A DNA stretch of 64,000 nucleotides from JAOUEA01 sp963825635 (GCA_963825635.1 CAWGTU010000001.1:1054001-1118000); one strand, 5' to 3'. Numbered from the stretch's first letter, positions 48,898 through 57,197 are shown. The notes: generated by a model not told the origin, from the sequence alone. Program-made: numbers and translations.

Positions 48898-49578
48898 CTG
48901 GCCGAGCCCTGGTACCACGTGGCGAAGGCCGTCTCGATCCCACCGGTCCGTGGGTGGTTCCGGCTCCGGTACGAGGGGCTCGAGCACATCCCGCCCACCG
49001 GCCCGGCGATCGTGGCGTGCAACCACCTCTCCTACCTCGACCCGCTGACGAACGCGTCCGCGGTGATGAAGGCCGGCCGGCGACCGCGGTTCCTCGCGAA
49101 GGACGAGCTGTTCCACATCCCCGTCGTCGGCCTGGCGTTCAAGGGCGCGAAGCAGATCCCGGTGGCCCGTGGCAGGGGCAGCGCGACCGCGGCGCTCGAC
49201 GCCGCCGAGCGGTCGATCGCCGACGGAGAGCTCGTGATGATCTATCCGGAAGGCACCGTGACGAAGCGCTCCGACCATCTGCCGATGCGGGGGAAGACCG
49301 GCGTGGTCCGACTCTCGCTCGCGACGGGGGTGCCGATCACGCCTCTCGCGAGCTGGGGGTCGCAGGCGGTGTGGCAGAAGTCCGGGAAGGGCAGCCTGAA
49401 GTTCGGGCGTCCGGTCTGGCTGTGCGTCGGACCGCCGATCGATCTCTCGAGCCGGCGCGACGAGGTGGGCGACGTCGAGGCGCTCCGCTCGATGACCGTC
49501 GACCTGATGTCGGTGCTCACGGCGATGGTCGAGGACCTGCGGGACAGGTACCCGAAGCGCTGGTCCGACGACGGGTAG
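48898..49578 (+). CDS. plsC: 1-acyl-sn-glycerol-3-phosphate acyltransferase (PlsC)
   Basis: 226 aa from CTG 48898 (219 from GTG 48919). Transfers an acyl chain to lysophosphatidate at the membrane. Acyltransferase motifs: 'VACNHLSYLDPLT' (HxxxxD), 'AKDELFHIPVVGLAFKGAKQ', 'GELVMIYPEGTVT' (EGT) and 'GVPITPLASWG'. The start is unusual: AAGGAAAGGA (48881-48890) is at the correct distance for CTG 48898, whose translation 'AEPWYHVAKAVSIPP' agrees with the N-terminus of homologues; GTG 48919 would cut this off. TAGGCT at 48850-48855 may be its -10 box. Confidence 0.87.
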   Translation: MAEPWYHVAKAVSIPPVRGWFRLRYEGLEHIPPTGPAIVACNHLSYLDPLTNASAVMKAGRRPRFLAKDELFHIPVVGLAFKGAKQIPVARGRGSATAALDAAERSIADGELVMIYPEGTVTKRSDHLPMRGKTGVVRLSLATGVPITPLASWGSQAVWQKSGKGSLKFGRPVWLCVGPPIDLSSRRDEVGDVEALRSMTVDLMSVLTAMVEDLRDRYPKRWSDDG

Positions 49579-49588
49579 GCTCCGAGGC

Positions 49589-50767
49589 ATGACCGACCGC
49601 CGGGGGTTCTCGACGAGGGCGGTGCACGGCGCCACGCCGAGGGTCGAGCAGGAGACGCCGAGCGTGCCGCTCTACCAGACCTCGACGTTCCGCTTCCCCG
49701 ACTCCGAGGCCTACGCCGAGACGATCGCGTTCCGCGCCCCGGGCTACACCTACACCCGTGGGTACGGGAACCCGACCGTCGCCGCGTTCGAGCAGCAGAT
49801 GGCCGCGCTCGAGGGCACGGCGGGCGCGTTCGGCTTCGCCTCCGGCATGGCCGGGATCCACTCGGTGTTCGCGGCCCACGCGGGCGCGGGGGACCGCGTG
49901 GTCATGAGCGCCGAGCTGTACGGGGGCACGTACGCCCTCGCCACTCGCGTGCTGCCTCGCAACGGGGTCGAGGTCACCCTCGTCGATCCCCACGACCTCG
50001 ATGCCGTGCGAGCGGCCCTGCCGGGCGCGGCGCTGTTCCACGTGGAGACGATCGCGAACCCGAACGTGACCGTCGCCGACCTCGAGGCGCTCGGCGCGGC
50101 CTGCCGCGACGCCGGCGTGCCCGCGTCGGTCGACAACACGTTCGCGTCGCCCTACCTCTGCACGCCCGCCGCAGACGGCTTCGACTACGTCTGCCACTCG
50201 GCCACGAAGTACGTCGGCGGCCACCACGACCTGATCGCGGGCGTCGTGTGCACGAGCGAGGCCGGTCGCGACCGGCTCCGCGACGTGGCGATCGACACGG
50301 GGGGCACGATGGCCCCGTTCGAGGCGTGGCTCTGCCTGCGTGGCCTGATGACGCTCGCGGTGCGCATGGATCGCCACTCGGCCAACGCGATGGCGCTCGC
50401 GACCGCCCTCGAAGGACATCCCTCGATCGAGCGCGTGCGGTACCCGGGTCTCGCCTCGCACCCACAACACGAGGTGGCGGCGCGGCAGTTCGCGCGAGGC
50501 TTCGGCGGCATGATGGCGATCGAGGTCGCGGGCGGCGTCGACGGGGGGCAGCGGTTCTGCGACGCGCTCGAGCTGGCGTGGGTCGCGACGAGCCTCGGTG
50601 GCACGCACACCCTCGTGGGCCACGCCGCCTCGACGACGCATCGGCAGATGGACCCGGGCGCGCGACGGGCCGCGGGCATCGCCGACGGGCTCGTGCGGGT
50701 GAGCGTCGGCATCGAGGACATCGAGGACATCCTCGAGGACGTCGAGCGAGCGCTGGAGAAGGTGTGA
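49589..50767 (+). CDS. Cystathionine gamma-synthase/lyase family PLP enzyme
   Basis: 392 aa Cys/Met-metabolism PLP protein. 'RGFSTRAVHGATPRVEQETP', 'YTRGYGNPTVAAFEQQMAAL', 'ASGMAGIHSVFAAHAGAGDR', 'PASVDNTFASPYLCTPA' and the Schiff-base lysine in 'CHSATKYVGGHHD' (~K206), closing with 'SVGIEDIEDILEDVERAL'. It catalyses gamma-elimination or replacement on homoserine or homocysteine derivatives (cystathionine synthase/lyase, or methionine gamma-lyase); sequence inspection does not separate these. ATG 49589 has TAGGCT seven bases upstream (49576-49581). Its stop overlaps the ddl start (GTGA). Confidence 0.88.
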   Translation: MTDRRGFSTRAVHGATPRVEQETPSVPLYQTSTFRFPDSEAYAETIAFRAPGYTYTRGYGNPTVAAFEQQMAALEGTAGAFGFASGMAGIHSVFAAHAGAGDRVVMSAELYGGTYALATRVLPRNGVEVTLVDPHDLDAVRAALPGAALFHVETIANPNVTVADLEALGAACRDAGVPASVDNTFASPYLCTPAADGFDYVCHSATKYVGGHHDLIAGVVCTSEAGRDRLRDVAIDTGGTMAPFEAWLCLRGLMTLAVRMDRHSANAMALATALEGHPSIERVRYPGLASHPQHEVAARQFARGFGGMMAIEVAGGVDGGQRFCDALELAWVATSLGGTHTLVGHAASTTHRQMDPGARRAAGIADGLVRVSVGIEDIEDILEDVERALEKV

Positions 50768-51895
50768 GCGCGCGGCGCCGCATCGTGGTGCTGTTCGGGG
50801 GTCGGTCCGCCGAGCACGAGATCAGCTGCATCTCCGCCCGCTCGGTGATGGACGCCCTCGACCCGGCACGGTTCGACGTGGTGCCGGTGGGCATCACGAA
50901 GCAGGGAACGTGGCACCTGATGTCGGGGCCGCCGGCGCTGCCGTCGGAGACGGGGCGCATGCCCGAGGTGACATCGGGAGCCGGCGCGGGCGATGGGGTC
51001 TCGTTCGGGGGGGAGGGCGCGGGCCGCGAGCTCGTCGCCGCCGACGGCACCCGTGCCCCGATCGACGTGGTGCTGCCCGTCCTGCACGGTCCGATGGGCG
51101 AGGACGGCGCGGTGCAGGGCATGTTCGAGCTCGCCGACGTGCCGTACGTCGGGGCCGGCGTGCTCGGCTCGGCGATCGGTATGGACAAGGCGATCCAGAA
51201 GGTGCTGTTCACGGCCGCCGGGTTGCCGGTAGGCCCGTGGGACGTGGTGCGTGAGCCCGAGTGGCAGGAGGATCCGGAAGGGGTCGCGGCCCGGATCGCG
51301 GCGCTGGGCTTCCCGGTCTTCGTGAAGCCCGCGACGCTCGGCTCGTCGGTGGGCATCACGAAGGCCCACGATGCCGGGGAGCTCGACGCACTCGATGACC
51401 GAGGCGTTCCGGTTCGCCCGCAAGGTCGTGGTCGAGCAAGGCTTCGAGGGCGTGCGCGAGATCGAGTGCGCGGTCCTCGGCAACGACGACCCTGTGGCAT
51501 CGGTCTGCGGCGAGATCGTGCCGACGGGTCACGAGTTCTACGACTACGCCTCGAAGTACCTCGACGCCCAGGGCGCCCGTCTCGACGTCCCGGCCGACGT
51601 CGATCCCGCGGTGCAGGCGCGCGTGCAACGCATGGCGGTGACCGCGTTCCGGGCGGTCGAGTGCTGGGGCATGGCGAGGGTCGACTTCTTCCTGCGCGGC
51701 GACGAGCTGTTCGTCAACGAGATCAACACGATCCCCGGGTTCACCGAGATCAGCATGTACCCGAAGCTCTGGGGCGCGAGCGGGCTCGGCTACGGCGACC
51801 TGATCGAGCGGTTGATCGACCTCGCGGTCGAGCGCCACGATGCCGAGCGTGAGAAGCGGACGACGGCGCCCGAGCTCGAGGCGCCGCCCGGTTGA
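50764..51895 (+). CDS. ddl: D-alanine--D-alanine ligase, with a frame change
   Basis: Joins two D-alanines for peptidoglycan. The first ~209 residues ('IVVLFGGRSAEHEISCISAR', 'VLPVLHGPMGEDGAVQGMFE', 'FPVFVKPATLGSSVGITKAH') are read from GTG 50764. After '...GELDA' (51390) the family sequence continues one base later: 'SMTEAFRFARKVVVEQGFEG', 'REIECAVLGNDDPVASVCGE', 'ARVDFFLRGDELFVNEINTI', 'GFTEISMYPKLW', ending at 51895. A single extra C near 51391 accounts for it. Both halves carry intact catalytic residues, so a sequence error is the simplest reading; an essential ddl copy elsewhere would be needed otherwise. GTG overlaps the preceding stop. Confidence 0.85.
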
Positions 51896-51913
51896 GCTGA
51901 ACGATCCGGTGTC

Positions 51914-52147
51914 CTAGAGGTGCACGACGGGGCAGGTCAGGGTGCGTGTGATGCCCTCGACCGCCTGGATGCGGGCCACGACCAGCTTCCCCAGCTCGTC
52001 CACGGTCTTCGCCTCGGCGCGGACGATCACGTCGTAGGGGCCGGTGACGTCCTCGGCCTCGGCGACGCCGGCGATCGCACGCACGGCATCGGCGACCGCC
52101 GCGGCCTTGCCCACCTCGGTCTGGATCAGGATGTACGCGTGAACCAC
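51914..52147 (-). CDS. Stand-alone Lrp/AsnC ligand-binding (RAM) domain protein
   Basis: 77 aa. Only the RAM half of an Lrp/AsnC regulator: 'VHAYILIQTEVGKAAAVADA', 'GVAEAEDVTGPYDVIVRAEA', 'LGKLVVARIQAVEGITRTLT' and the final 'CPVVHL'. There is no helix-turn-helix. Such proteins form oligomers that bind amino acids and may tune full-length Lrp proteins or act otherwise. GTG 52147 is preceded by GGAGGGGG. It converges with the ddl gene (18 nt apart). Common in actinobacteria. Confidence 0.85.
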   Translation of the reverse strand: MVHAYILIQTEVGKAAAVADAVRAIAGVAEAEDVTGPYDVIVRAEAKTVDELGKLVVARIQAVEGITRTLTCPVVHL

Positions 52148-52221
52148 GGTGCCCCCTCCGCTCGTTGGCAGGCTGATGCTAGCCGTGGACGCTCGCCCGG
52201 CGCAACGCGCATCCTTGCGGC

Positions 52222-52539
52222 GTGCGAACGATCGAGATCGTGGCCGCGCTCGTCTTCGCGGCGCTCGGCGTGCGCTCCTTGGTGCACTGGGTCCGCACCC
52301 CATACGAGAGCTCGAGGGCGTCGGACCTCGTCCTCTATGCACTCTTCGTGACGGGACGCGTCGGCATGTGGTTCGTGCTGGCGGCGGCGTTCGCGCTTTA
52401 TGCGCTCACGCACACGCGGGGGCGCGCGTTCGTCGACGACGCCCGCGAGTACCAGTGGCTGTACCTGGTGTTCCTCGCGCTCGGAGCGGTGCAGTTCGTG
52501 GCCGCGTACTTCCTCGGGCAGCGCGCGAAGGGCCGCTGA
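52222..52539 (+). CDS. Small membrane protein (105 aa), hypothetical
   Basis: Three hydrophobic helices: 'TIEIVAALVFAALGVRSLVH', 'VLYALFVTGRVGMWFVLAAA' and 'YLVFLALGAVQFVAAYFLG'. Charged loops contain 'RTPYESSRASD' and 'RGRAFVDDAREYQW'. No family recognised; the segment between helices 2 and 3 should be cytoplasmic or external depending on topology, which I cannot fix. GTG 52222 start. The TGA stop forms the loop of a GC hairpin shared with the copB 3' end. Confidence 0.6.
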   Translation: MRTIEIVAALVFAALGVRSLVHWVRTPYESSRASDLVLYALFVTGRVGMWFVLAAAFALYALTHTRGRAFVDDAREYQWLYLVFLALGAVQFVAAYFLGQRAKGR

Positions 52540-52547
52540 AGCGGCCC
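52530..52547. terminator. Hairpin with a stop codon in the loop
   Basis: GGGCCGC-TGAA-GCGGCCC: perfect 7-bp arms, and the loop contains the TGA (52537-52539) of the small membrane protein gene. It lies four bases before the copB stop on the opposite strand and probably terminates both transcripts. Confidence 0.5.
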
Positions 52548-52550
52548 GCC

Positions 52551-54620
52551 TCACTCCCCGGCGGGGGCGAGGGTGTCGGGGCGCAGGTCGACCCGGCGCA
52601 GGAGCTGGGCGTTCAACGCCACCACGATCGTGGACAGGCTCATCAGCGCGGCGGCGAGGGCCGGCGGCAGCACGATGCCTGCCCACGCGAACGCCCCTGC
52701 CGCGAGCGGGATCGCCACCACGTTGTAGCCGGTCGCCCACGCCAGGTTCTGGAGCATCTTCCGGTAGCTGGCCGCCGAGAGTCTCCGAACGGAGAGCACC
52801 CCGCGGGGGTCGTCGCTCGCCAGCACGACGCCCGCCGACTCGATCGCGACGTCGGTGCCGGCGCCGATCGCGATGCCGACGTCGGCCCGGGCGAGCGCCG
52901 GGGCGTCGTTCACGCCGTCGCCGACCATCGCGACCCGCAGCCCGCGATCCTGCAGCTCGGCCACCTTGGCGTCCTTCTGCTCGGGCAGCACCTCGGCCAT
53001 CACCTCGTCCACGCCGAGCTCCGCCGCGACGGCCTCGGCCACCTGGCGGGCATCGCCGGTGATCATCACCACGCGCACGTCCTCGGCGTGGAGCGCCTCG
53101 ACCGCGGCACGTGACGGCGGGCGCACGGCGTCCTCCAGCGCGACCGCCCCGACCACGCGCCCGTCGTCGATAACGGCGAGCACCGTGGCGCCCCGATCGC
53201 TCCACGACGCGACCCTAGGTTCGAGCGCCGGCGGCAGCTCGAGGCCTCGCTCGCCGAGCAGGGCCGGCCCGCCGACCGCCACGGTCCGTCCGTCGACCTC
53301 CGCCTCGACCCCGCGCCCGGCGATCGATCGGAAGCCCGACGCCTCGGCCACCTCGCCCAGCGTCCGGCCGGCGGCGACGATCGTGCGGGCGAGCGGATGC
53401 TCGCTCTCGGTCTCCACCGCGGCGGCGAGGCGCAGCACGGCGTCGTCGTCACCCTCGGTCGAGGCCACATCGTGCACGGCCGGTCGGCCCTCCGTGAGGG
53501 TGCCGGTCTTGTCGAACAGCACGGCGTCGACGGTGCGCATGCGCTCCAGCGCGAGGCGATCCTTGACCAGGATGCCGGCGCGCGCGGACATCGCCGTCGA
53601 CAGGGCGATCACGAGGGGGATCGCGAGCCCGAGCGCGTGGGGGCACGCGATCACGAGCACGGTGACGGTGCTCTCGAGCGCCTGGTCGGGATCGCCGACG
53701 GCCATCCATGCGATGAACGTGACGATGCCCGCGCCGAGCGCGGCGTAGAAGAGCACGGCGGCGGCGCGGTCGGCGAGCGCCTGAGCTCGTGATCGCGAGG
53801 CCTGCGCGTCGGCGACCAATCGGCGGATGCCGGCGAGCGCCGTGTCCTCGCCGACCGCATCGATCCGCACGCGCACCGAGGAGTCCGTGGCGACCGTGCC
53901 GGCGACGACACGGTCGCCGACATCGCGCGAGACGGCGCGCGACTCGCCCGTGATCATCGACTCGTCGAACGCCGCGGCACCGGTCTCGATCGACCCGTCT
54001 GCCGGGACCCGGCCACCGGGGCGAACGAGCGCGAGGTCACCCGGCTGAAGGTCGGAGATGGCCACCTGCTCGGTGCCCGCGCCCTCGACGCGTTCGGCCG
54101 TGTCGGGCAGGAGCGCGGCGAGAGCGTCGAGGGCGCTCGACGCCTGGCCGATCGCCTTCATCTCCTGCCAGTGGCCGAGCAGCATCACGTCGATGAGCAG
54201 CACGAGCTCCCACCAGAAGTCCAGGTCGAGCACGTCGGCCTCGCTCGCGAGGCTCGAGACGAAGGCCACGGCGATCGCGAGGGAGATCAGCAGCATCATG
54301 CCCGGCGTCCGGTCGCGGAGCTCGTTCCAGCCCCCCTTCAGGAAGGGGGAGCCGCCGTAGACGAAGACGGCCGTGCCGAACACGAGCGGGATCCAGCGGT
54401 CGGCGGGCACCTCGGGCGCCGAGTAGCCGAGCAGGTCCTGCAGCATCTCCGACCAGACCAAGACGGGCACGCTCAGCAGCAGGCTGAGCCAGAAGCGGTC
54501 CCGGAACATCGCCACGCTGTGCCCGGCGTGTGCGTCGTGGGCATGCTCGTCGTGGGTCTGGTGGCTCGAGTGTCCGGAGGCCTCGTCGGTCGTGGCGTGT
54601 TCGTCGTGGTGGACCTGCAC
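52551..54620 (-). CDS. copB: Copper-translocating P1B-type ATPase (CopB-like, CPH type)
   Basis: 689 aa. Exports copper ions using ATP. The first 34 residues hold ten histidines and form a metal-binding tail in place of a CxxC heavy-metal domain. M6 carries 'VIACPHALGLAIPL' (CPH, the CopB/P1B-3 signature), preceded by 'MITGESRAVS' (TGES), followed by 'LFDKTGTLTEGRPA' (phosphorylated Asp ~370), 'ESEHPLARTIV' (HP motif) and 'VAMVGDGVNDAPAL'. Eight helices are expected. GTG 54620 has AGGAGGGGG at a good distance. Its promoter contains a CsoR-type operator; the csoR gene is not in the window. Confidence 0.93.
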   Translation of the reverse strand: MQVHHDEHATTDEASGHSSHQTHDEHAHDAHAGHSVAMFRDRFWLSLLLSVPVLVWSEMLQDLLGYSAPEVPADRWIPLVFGTAVFVYGGSPFLKGGWNELRDRTPGMMLLISLAIAVAFVSSLASEADVLDLDFWWELVLLIDVMLLGHWQEMKAIGQASSALDALAALLPDTAERVEGAGTEQVAISDLQPGDLALVRPGGRVPADGSIETGAAAFDESMITGESRAVSRDVGDRVVAGTVATDSSVRVRIDAVGEDTALAGIRRLVADAQASRSRAQALADRAAAVLFYAALGAGIVTFIAWMAVGDPDQALESTVTVLVIACPHALGLAIPLVIALSTAMSARAGILVKDRLALERMRTVDAVLFDKTGTLTEGRPAVHDVASTEGDDDAVLRLAAAVETESEHPLARTIVAAGRTLGEVAEASGFRSIAGRGVEAEVDGRTVAVGGPALLGERGLELPPALEPRVASWSDRGATVLAVIDDGRVVGAVALEDAVRPPSRAAVEALHAEDVRVVMITGDARQVAEAVAAELGVDEVMAEVLPEQKDAKVAELQDRGLRVAMVGDGVNDAPALARADVGIAIGAGTDVAIESAGVVLASDDPRGVLSVRRLSAASYRKMLQNLAWATGYNVVAIPLAAGAFAWAGIVLPPALAAALMSLSTIVVALNAQLLRRVDLRPDTLAPAGE

Positions 54621-54660
54621 CGTTCCCCCTCCTGGTCAGCGTTGGGTCCTTCGTGACGAG

Positions 54661-54689
54661 GATATATACCCGGGGGGGGTATCTGTCAA
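54661..54689 (-). promoter_or_regulatory. copB promoter with CsoR-type operator
   Basis: On the minus strand: -35 TTGACA (54689-54684), 17-base spacer, -10 TATATC (54666-54661). The spacer includes most of the pseudo-palindrome ATACCC-N5-GGGTAT (54666-54682 on the plus strand), which matches the G/C-tract-flanked ATACC...GGTAT operators of CsoR copper-sensing repressors. Bound CsoR would block RNA polymerase; Cu(I) would release it. Confidence 0.7.
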
Positions 54690-54717
54690 ACGCTCCGATC
54701 CGCGATGCTGCGATACG

Positions 54718-54748
54718 CGGAAGCCCGGGCGAGTGTCCCGGGCTTCCG
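54718..54748 (-). terminator. Strong hairpin downstream of pckA
   Basis: CGGAAGCCCGGG-CGAGTGT-CCCGGGCTTCCG, perfect 12-bp arms, 7-base loop, 20 bases beyond the pckA stop. Likely the pckA terminator, insulating it from the copB promoter. No U-tract. Confidence 0.65.
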
Positions 54749-54768
54749 AAGTGCTGCGGGTGATGGGC

Positions 54769-56268
54769 TCAGCCCACGGCCTTGATGATCTCCTCGCTGA
54801 GCTGCGTGAACTGCTGCAGGTGGGCGACCCGATCGCTCTTCAGGCTCTCCACGATGCGGGCGTACTCGTCGCCCCGACCCTGCCGCTCGTAGAGCGTGCG
54901 CGGCTGGAGCTTCTCGTGATCATCGAGACCGGGCACGGAGGTCGCCACCTGGTATCCGAAGTCCGGGTCCTCCTCGAACGAGATCGTCTGCTCCGCGATG
55001 CCCTTCACGCACGCCGACGTGTCGGGGATGCGCAGCTTCTTCGAGCGGTCGTCGGCGTCCTTGCCGCCGACACGTCCGGTGTTCAGCAGGTACGTCTCGA
55101 TCGGGTGGGTCGCGAGCAGCTCCAGCAGTCGGTTGCCCTGCAGTCCGTGGGGGAGCGGGAAGAACGGATTCGTGCCGGGCACCCGCAGGAATTTGCCCTC
55201 CTCGGAGGCGCCGCCGGCCGCCGTGCCGGTGGTCTCGCCGAGCATGAAGTACGCGGCCGCCCGTTCCTGGTCCAGCTTCGACACCGCCGGGATGATGTTC
55301 TCGTTGCGGTTGAGGATCAGCAGGTAGTCGACCGGGCCGACCTCGCGGGCGTCGCCGTAGGCCATCAGATCCTTCATCTCGAAGACCGCGCGACCGTTCT
55401 TCGTGTAGTGCTCGTTGAAGAAGTCGACCGTGCCACCGTCGTCCATGAACACGTTCTCGAGGTAGGCGGTGGGCTTCACCACGGCGCCATGGATCGACGG
55501 CTCGAAGTCGGGGTCGAGTCCGAACGTCTTCGCGAAACAGCCGTTCTCGGTGCCGTACGCGTGCCCGCCGGGCATCAGACCGACGAAGTCGTCCTGGATC
55601 GGCAGCGAGTCGTTCTGCGTGGTGAACGTCGTGGTCGTCTTCCCGGTGCCGGACAGACCGATGATCATGAAGACCTTGTCCCCGTGCTGGGTGGGGATCA
55701 CCTTGAGCCCGGCGTGCAGCGCGAGGCCGCCCTTGTTGTAGACGATGTCGTTCCACATGCGCAGGCCGCCCTTCTTGGACTCGCCGAAGTAGTCCGAGTT
55801 CAGGACCCGCGTCACGTAGTTGTCGAGGTCGACCGCGATCAGACGGTCGTCGGGGTAGCCGGGCGCCTCGAGGCCGGGTGTGTAGACCACCGTGACCTCG
55901 GGCTCGGCTCCATCGCTCCTGTCGAAGTAGAGCTTCTGCTGCATGCCGGCGATGTTCGCGTAGCGCTTCTCCATCAACAGACGCGCGGCCGTGCGCATCT
56001 GCGTGTCGTTGCCGATGTAGCCGTCGATCTGGATCATGTCGTGCTCGGCGACATAAGCGTCTTGGATCGCCGCGATCGCGTCGTAGTCCTCGCGCGACAT
56101 CGTCTTCCCGCTCGATTCGCGCTCGACCACGTAGGTGCTGGCGGCGCTGCGTGAGAGCACCTGCGTCTGGGTGTTCGTGTTGCCGTACTCGGAGATGCGG
56201 GTCTCGGGCATCTCCTCGGCGAACGTCCTGAGTTCCTCAGGGTTGGGGTTGACGAGAACCTCTGCCAC
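54769..56268 (-). CDS. pckA: Phosphoenolpyruvate carboxykinase (ATP type)
   Basis: 499 aa. Converts oxaloacetate and ATP to phosphoenolpyruvate, CO2 and ADP, the gluconeogenic entry step. ATP-type P-loop 'IGLSGTGKTTTTF' (~205-215), substrate loop 'LRMWNDIVYNKGGLALHAGL', metal-binding 'LPIQDDFVGLMPGGHAYG', and the adenine-loop region 'NTGRVGGKDADD'. It is shorter and more divergent than E. coli PckA (~540) but keeps the kinase motifs. Most Actinomycetota use the GTP-type enzyme, so this is a lineage marker. GTG 56268 follows GAGGAGG. The 195-bp gap upstream contains no gene; TAGACT near 56340 on the minus strand could be its -10. Confidence 0.9.
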   Translation of the reverse strand: MAEVLVNPNPEELRTFAEEMPETRISEYGNTNTQTQVLSRSAASTYVVERESSGKTMSREDYDAIAAIQDAYVAEHDMIQIDGYIGNDTQMRTAARLLMEKRYANIAGMQQKLYFDRSDGAEPEVTVVYTPGLEAPGYPDDRLIAVDLDNYVTRVLNSDYFGESKKGGLRMWNDIVYNKGGLALHAGLKVIPTQHGDKVFMIIGLSGTGKTTTTFTTQNDSLPIQDDFVGLMPGGHAYGTENGCFAKTFGLDPDFEPSIHGAVVKPTAYLENVFMDDGGTVDFFNEHYTKNGRAVFEMKDLMAYGDAREVGPVDYLLILNRNENIIPAVSKLDQERAAAYFMLGETTGTAAGGASEEGKFLRVPGTNPFFPLPHGLQGNRLLELLATHPIETYLLNTGRVGGKDADDRSKKLRIPDTSACVKGIAEQTISFEEDPDFGYQVATSVPGLDDHEKLQPRTLYERQGRGDEYARIVESLKSDRVAHLQQFTQLSEEIIKAVG

Positions 56269-56463
56269 GGTGGGCCTCCTCGCGAAGGGGGTCGGGTGCT
56301 GCGACGCCGCGTGTGGACACATCGGCGCGGTAGCGCCAGTCTATCGAACCGGCTGGAGGCCCTCCGCCGCTCCACAGCGGCGACCTGACCCGGTCGCGGT
56401 GTACGGAACGGACAAGCGGGGCGATCGCGCAGGCGATAGGGACGAGCGCGGACGGAAACCCGT

Positions 56464-56664
56464 CTACGCGGAGCGAGGGATCCGCGTGACCTTGCCCGCC
56501 TTGATGCACGATGTGCACGCGTTGACACGCCGCGGTGAGCCGTCGACGAGGGCGCGTACGCGCTGGATGTTCGGGTCCCAGCGACGGTTGTTCCGCTTGT
56601 GCGAGAACGTCACGGCCTTGCCGAAGAAGGGCTTCTTGCCACAGATGTCACAGACGGCTGCCAT
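56464..56664 (-). CDS. rpmB: 50S ribosomal protein L28
   Basis: 66 aa, zinc-binding (C+) form: 'AAVCDICGKKPFFGKAVTFS' and 'VNACTSCIKAGKVTR' give the two CxxC pairs. 'SHKRNNRRWDPNIQRVRAL' is the rRNA-binding loop. ATG 56664 has TAGCCT nine bases upstream (56674-56679) and no Shine-Dalgarno. The gene is leftward; its usual neighbour recG is here divergent, separated by the TlpA-like gene. Confidence 0.95.
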   Translation of the reverse strand: MAAVCDICGKKPFFGKAVTFSHKRNNRRWDPNIQRVRALVDGSPRRVNACTSCIKAGKVTRIPRSA

Positions 56665-56693
56665 AGCTCGACGAGGCTACCAGACGTCCGAGA

Positions 56694-57197
56694 TCAGCCG
56701 GCGATCGAGGCGAGGTGCTCGTCGAGGGCGCTCTGAGCGAGCTCGCCGTCGACCTTGGCGACCTCGTTGCCCTCGGCGTCGAAGAAGACCGTGACGGGGA
56801 GGCCGAAGCTGCCCAGCTCGGTACGGATCGCGCCGTCCGGGTCGAACAGCGAGGGGAACGGCACCGAGTACTCGGCGACGAACGCCTCGGCACCTTCCCT
56901 CGAATCCAGCGTGTCGACCCCGAGGAACTGCACGTCGGGATGGTCTGCGGCCGCCCGGGCGAGCATCGGCATCTCGCGCTTGCAGGGCTCGCACCACGAG
57001 GCCCACAGGTTCACCACCACCGGGGTTCCATGCAGGTCGCCGAGCAACCCGCGGAACGCATCGGCGTCGGCGGCGGGCAGCGCGTCGGCGGTCGAGGGGA
57101 GCGCCATCGAGGATGCCGGATCGTCGGAGGACGACCCGAGGCACGCAGTGAGCGTCAGCGTCGCGGCGAGTGCCGCCAGGACGATCGAACGGGGCAT
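56694..57197 (-). CDS. TlpA/ResA-like thioredoxin-fold lipoprotein
   Basis: 167 aa. Lipoprotein signal 'SIVLAALAATLTLTAC' (Cys19), then a Ser/Asp-rich linker and a thioredoxin domain: 'VVNLWASWCEPCKREMPMLA' with CxxC, 'VQFLGVDTLDSREGAEAF', 'PSLFDPDGAIRTELGSFGLP' (cis-Pro region) and 'VTVFFDAEGNEVAKVDG'. It should reduce or isomerise disulfides outside the membrane, for example in cytochrome c maturation, whose genes are not present here. ATG 57197 has TACGAT six bases upstream (57204-57209), a leaderless layout. Confidence 0.87.
   Translation of the reverse strand: MPRSIVLAALAATLTLTACLGSSSDDPASSMALPSTADALPAADADAFRGLLGDLHGTPVVVNLWASWCEPCKREMPMLARAAADHPDVQFLGVDTLDSREGAEAFVAEYSVPFPSLFDPDGAIRTELGSFGLPVTVFFDAEGNEVAKVDGELAQSALDEHLASIAG

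Noticed and set aside
51385..51400. Programmed +1 frameshift in ddl
   Set aside because: No rare-codon or stop-codon pause, no slippery sequence and no internal ribosome-like site is visible; an extra base is simpler.
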